Under the pieces are notes generated by a model. It ran no database searches and was not told where the DNA came from. It saw nothing but the letters and a program-made list of their open reading frames with translations. 43,506 nucleotides of DNA. It comes from SIG291 sp045543455 (GTDB lineage: Bacteria > Bacillota > Clostridia > Lachnospirales > Lachnospiraceae). Both the position numbers and the translations under genes were made by a program. The stretch covers positions 1-43,506 of the forward strand of contig JAZQMK010000062.1 in NCBI GenBank assembly GCA_045543455.1. The letters run 5' to 3'. Positions 41,643 through 43,506 of the stretch are shown here, in pieces (position 1 is the stretch's first letter; the number at the start of each line of letters is the position of its first letter).

Positions 41643-42449
41643 ATGGAAAAACTAAGCATTGTAATAGCTGATGACAACGAAAAAATGTTATTTTTACTTG
41701 ACACTATAATTAGCTGTCAAAAAGATTTTGAGATTGTTGGAAAGGCATCGAATGGCGAAGAGGCATACCAGCTGATAAAAGAAAAACAACCGGATGCGGT
41801 TATTTTAGATTTGGTTATGCCAAAGCTTGACGGATTAGGTGTTATGGAAAAGGTTAATGATGATATGGATATAAAGAAAATACCTTCTTTTATCGTATTG
41901 TCAGCAGTTGGTAAAGAAGAAATTACAGAAGATGCATTTAGCTTAGGGGCTGATTATTATATGATGAAGCCTTTTGATAATGATTTACTAATTAACAGAT
42001 TAAAGTATATTAAGAATTCTTTGAGTAATAAGAAGACCATAAGAAAAATGCCTGCTATTACAAAGCAGAATGACGAAGATTTTATAAAAAATAATCTTGA
42101 AAATGATGTAACAAATATTATTCACGAAATAGGTGTTCCTGCTCATATTAAAGGCTATCAATATTTAAGAGATGCAATTATTATGTCTGTAAATGATATG
42201 GAAATGCTTAATAGTATAACAAAGATTTTATATCCTACAATTGCAAAAAAACATGCAACAACTTCAAGCAGGGTAGAAAGAGCAATCAGACATGCTATTG
42301 AGGTAGCATGGAGTCGAGGTAAAATGGATACTATCGATGAATTATTTGGCTACACTATTAATAATGGGAAGGGAAAACCGACAAATTCAGAATTTGTAGC
42401 ACTTATTACAGATAAAATAAGATTGCAGTATAAAAATGTAAGAGTATAA
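41643..42449 (+). CDS. spo0A: Sporulation master regulator Spo0A
   Basis: Spo0A (268 aa) is the response regulator that commits Firmicutes to sporulation. The receiver domain has the acidic pair D10/D11, the phosphoacceptor D56 in VILDLVMPKLDG, and the lysine in MMKPFD. The C-terminal DNA-binding domain (about 150-268) shows VTNIIHEIGVPAHIKGYQYLRDAI and the recognition helix ATTSSRVERAIRHAIEVAWSRGK, then PTNSEFVALITDKIRL. Clostridia usually have spoIVB just upstream, but here the O-acyltransferase genes are there instead. AGGAGG precedes ATG 41643. Confidence 0.98.
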   Translation: MEKLSIVIADDNEKMLFLLDTIISCQKDFEIVGKASNGEEAYQLIKEKQPDAVILDLVMPKLDGLGVMEKVNDDMDIKKIPSFIVLSAVGKEEITEDAFSLGADYYMMKPFDNDLLINRLKYIKNSLSNKKTIRKMPAITKQNDEDFIKNNLENDVTNIIHEIGVPAHIKGYQYLRDAIIMSVNDMEMLNSITKILYPTIAKKHATTSSRVERAIRHAIEVAWSRGKMDTIDELFGYTINNGKGKPTNSEFVALITDKIRLQYKNVRV

Positions 42450-42450
42450 A

Positions 42451-42480
42451 TTGACATAAGGTATGTAATAAGGTTATAAT
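42451..42480 (+). promoter_or_regulatory. Sigma-A promoter for glgA
   Basis: TTGACA (42451-42456) begins one base after the spo0A stop, and TATAAT (42475-42480) follows after 18 bp. Both boxes are perfect consensus. Confidence 0.82.
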
Positions 42481-42510
42481 ATATGCAGAATGATTTTTCG
42501 GAGGTAGTTT

Positions 42511-43506
42511 ATGAAGAATATTTTATTCATTGCTTCAGAAGCAGTACCATTTATTAAGACAGGAGGACTTGCAGATGTATGCGGTTCTTTACCAAAATAT
42601 TTTAATAAAGATGAATTTGATGTAAGAGTTATGTTGCCAAAATATTTGGCAATTAATGAAAAATATCATAATCAGATGAAATATATTGGAAACTTTAATA
42701 TTGACTTGGCATGGAGAAGTCAATATGTTGGAGTTTTTGAATTAGAGCTTGACGGAGTTATGTTCTATTTTATTGATAATGAGTATTATTTTGCAGGCAA
42801 TAAGCCATATGGTAACATATATGAAGATATTGAAAAATTTGCATTCTTTAGCAAGGCTGCATTATCGGCAATACCTATAACTGGTTTTAAACCTGATATA
42901 GTTCATTGTCACGATTGGCAGACAGGTCTTATTCCTGTATATCTTAAGGAAAGATTTGCTCAGGGTGAATTTTATAGGGATATTAAGAGCATAATGACAA
43001 TACATAACTTGAAATTCCAGGGCGTATGGGATTTGAAATGTGTAAAAGACATAACAGGTCTTGATGATAGTTATTTTACATCAGACAAGCTTGAAGCATA
43101 TGGTGATTCTAATTATCTTAAAGGTGGTCTTGTTTATGCAGACTACATCACAACAGTATCTGATACATATGCAAATGAAATTCAGACTGCTGAATATGGT
43201 GAAGGTTTAGATGGTCTTTTATCTGCTCGTCATTATGATATGCAAGGTATCGTAAATGGTATTGATTATACAAACTATAATCCAGCTACAGATGAAAAAA
43301 TTTATGTAAACTTTGATGCTGAAAACTGGAGAAAGAAAAAAGCATTAAACAAAGAAAAATTACAGCAGGATTTAGGTCTTGCAGTAGATAAGAAGAAATT
43401 CATGATTGGTCTTGTTTCTCGTTTAACAGATCAGAAAGGTCTTGACCTTATCAATCATGTAATGGAAGGTATCGTTGATGAACATACACAGTTTGTAATC
43501 ATTGGT
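42511..43506 (+). CDS. glgA: Glycogen synthase, N-terminal part
   Basis: These are the first 332 codons of an ADP-glucose-dependent glycogen synthase (GT5), which runs off the end of the window. The ADP-glucose motif KTGGLADV lies near residue 15 in FIASEAVPFIKTGGLADVCGSLPK. DIVHCHDWQTGLIPVYLKE, MTIHNLKFQGVWD, DYITTVSDTYANEI and GIVNGIDYTNYNPATD follow, then the start of the second Rossmann domain, IGLVSRLTDQKGLDLI. GGAGGT precedes ATG 42511. It has its own consensus promoter and is not obviously linked to spo0A, although storage-polysaccharide build-up often precedes sporulation in clostridia. Confidence 0.96.
   Translation, partial: MKNILFIASEAVPFIKTGGLADVCGSLPKYFNKDEFDVRVMLPKYLAINEKYHNQMKYIGNFNIDLAWRSQYVGVFELELDGVMFYFIDNEYYFAGNKPYGNIYEDIEKFAFFSKAALSAIPITGFKPDIVHCHDWQTGLIPVYLKERFAQGEFYRDIKSIMTIHNLKFQGVWDLKCVKDITGLDDSYFTSDKLEAYGDSNYLKGGLVYADYITTVSDTYANEIQTAEYGEGLDGLLSARHYDMQGIVNGIDYTNYNPATDEKIYVNFDAENWRKKKALNKEKLQQDLGLAVDKKKFMIGLVSRLTDQKGLDLINHVMEGIVDEHTQFVIIG

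Noticed and set aside
1..43506. tRNA, rRNA, CRISPR arrays, insertion sequences or prophage genes
   Set aside because: All intergenic gaps are under 300 bp and were read through. None contains a cloverleaf, regularly spaced direct repeats, transposase or phage genes.

Overview
The window is chromosomal DNA from a low-GC Gram-positive anaerobe. Promoters are strong sigma-A types (TTGACA/TATAAT, mostly 17-bp spacers), ribosome-binding sites are AGGAGG-like, and there is a pta-ackA acetate pathway. Two endospore genes (spoIVA, spo0A) and a B. subtilis-like rpsP-khpA-rimM-trmD-rplS-rbgA-rnhB-ylqG-ylqH order are present. These features, with the large Lachnospiraceae-style hypothetical genes, fit the Clostridia, probably Lachnospiraceae. 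A secreted pectate lyase hints at a pectin-using gut genus such as Lachnospira, but that is inference. All complete genes except one lie on the + strand.

Layout. 1-2003: end of pta, then ackA, separated by an unusually GC-rich, hairpin-bearing spacer. 2071-5124: yceD-rpmF, a 120-bp MITE-like palindrome, plsX-acpP and rnc (lipid synthesis and RNA processing). 5133-12673: smc, ftsY, ilvA, ylxM, ffh (chromosome organisation and the signal recognition particle). 12736-17190: ribosome synthesis and maturation genes (rpsP, khpA, rimM, trmD, rplS, rbgA) with two signal peptidase genes flanking rbgA. 17194-21517: rnhB, an orphan FliK-like/FlhB-like pair, a YraN-type nuclease-fold gene, pgeF and a small alarmone synthetase. 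21522-24186: an accessory stretch with a pectate-lyase lipoprotein and a convergent minus-strand secreted protein. 24318-29631: der, plsY, gpsA (ribosome assembly GTPase and phospholipid precursors), an unknown gene and spoIVA. 29708-36201: purine permease, a membrane-anchored MutS-like ATPase with rnhA, a 42-aa membrane protein and alaS. 36385-43506: an unrecognised 750-aa protein with a Crp-like N-terminus, an AlgI-type O-acyltransferase with its DHHW partner, spo0A, and the start of glgA.

Most of the window is conserved housekeeping DNA. The best leads are regulatory or of unknown function. First, spoIVA's ribosome-binding site lies in the 3' arm of an upstream terminator, and a sigma-E-like promoter is placed to start transcription inside the hairpin loop. 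Second, spo0A is preceded by three 0A boxes. Third, the -35 box of the ylxM-ffh promoter is the 3' arm of the ilvA terminator. Fourth, there are the large Crp-like protein, the membrane-anchored MutS homologue and the three palindromic intergenic segments. No RNA genes, CRISPR arrays, insertion sequences or prophage genes were seen. No gene-free stretch exceeds 300 bp.
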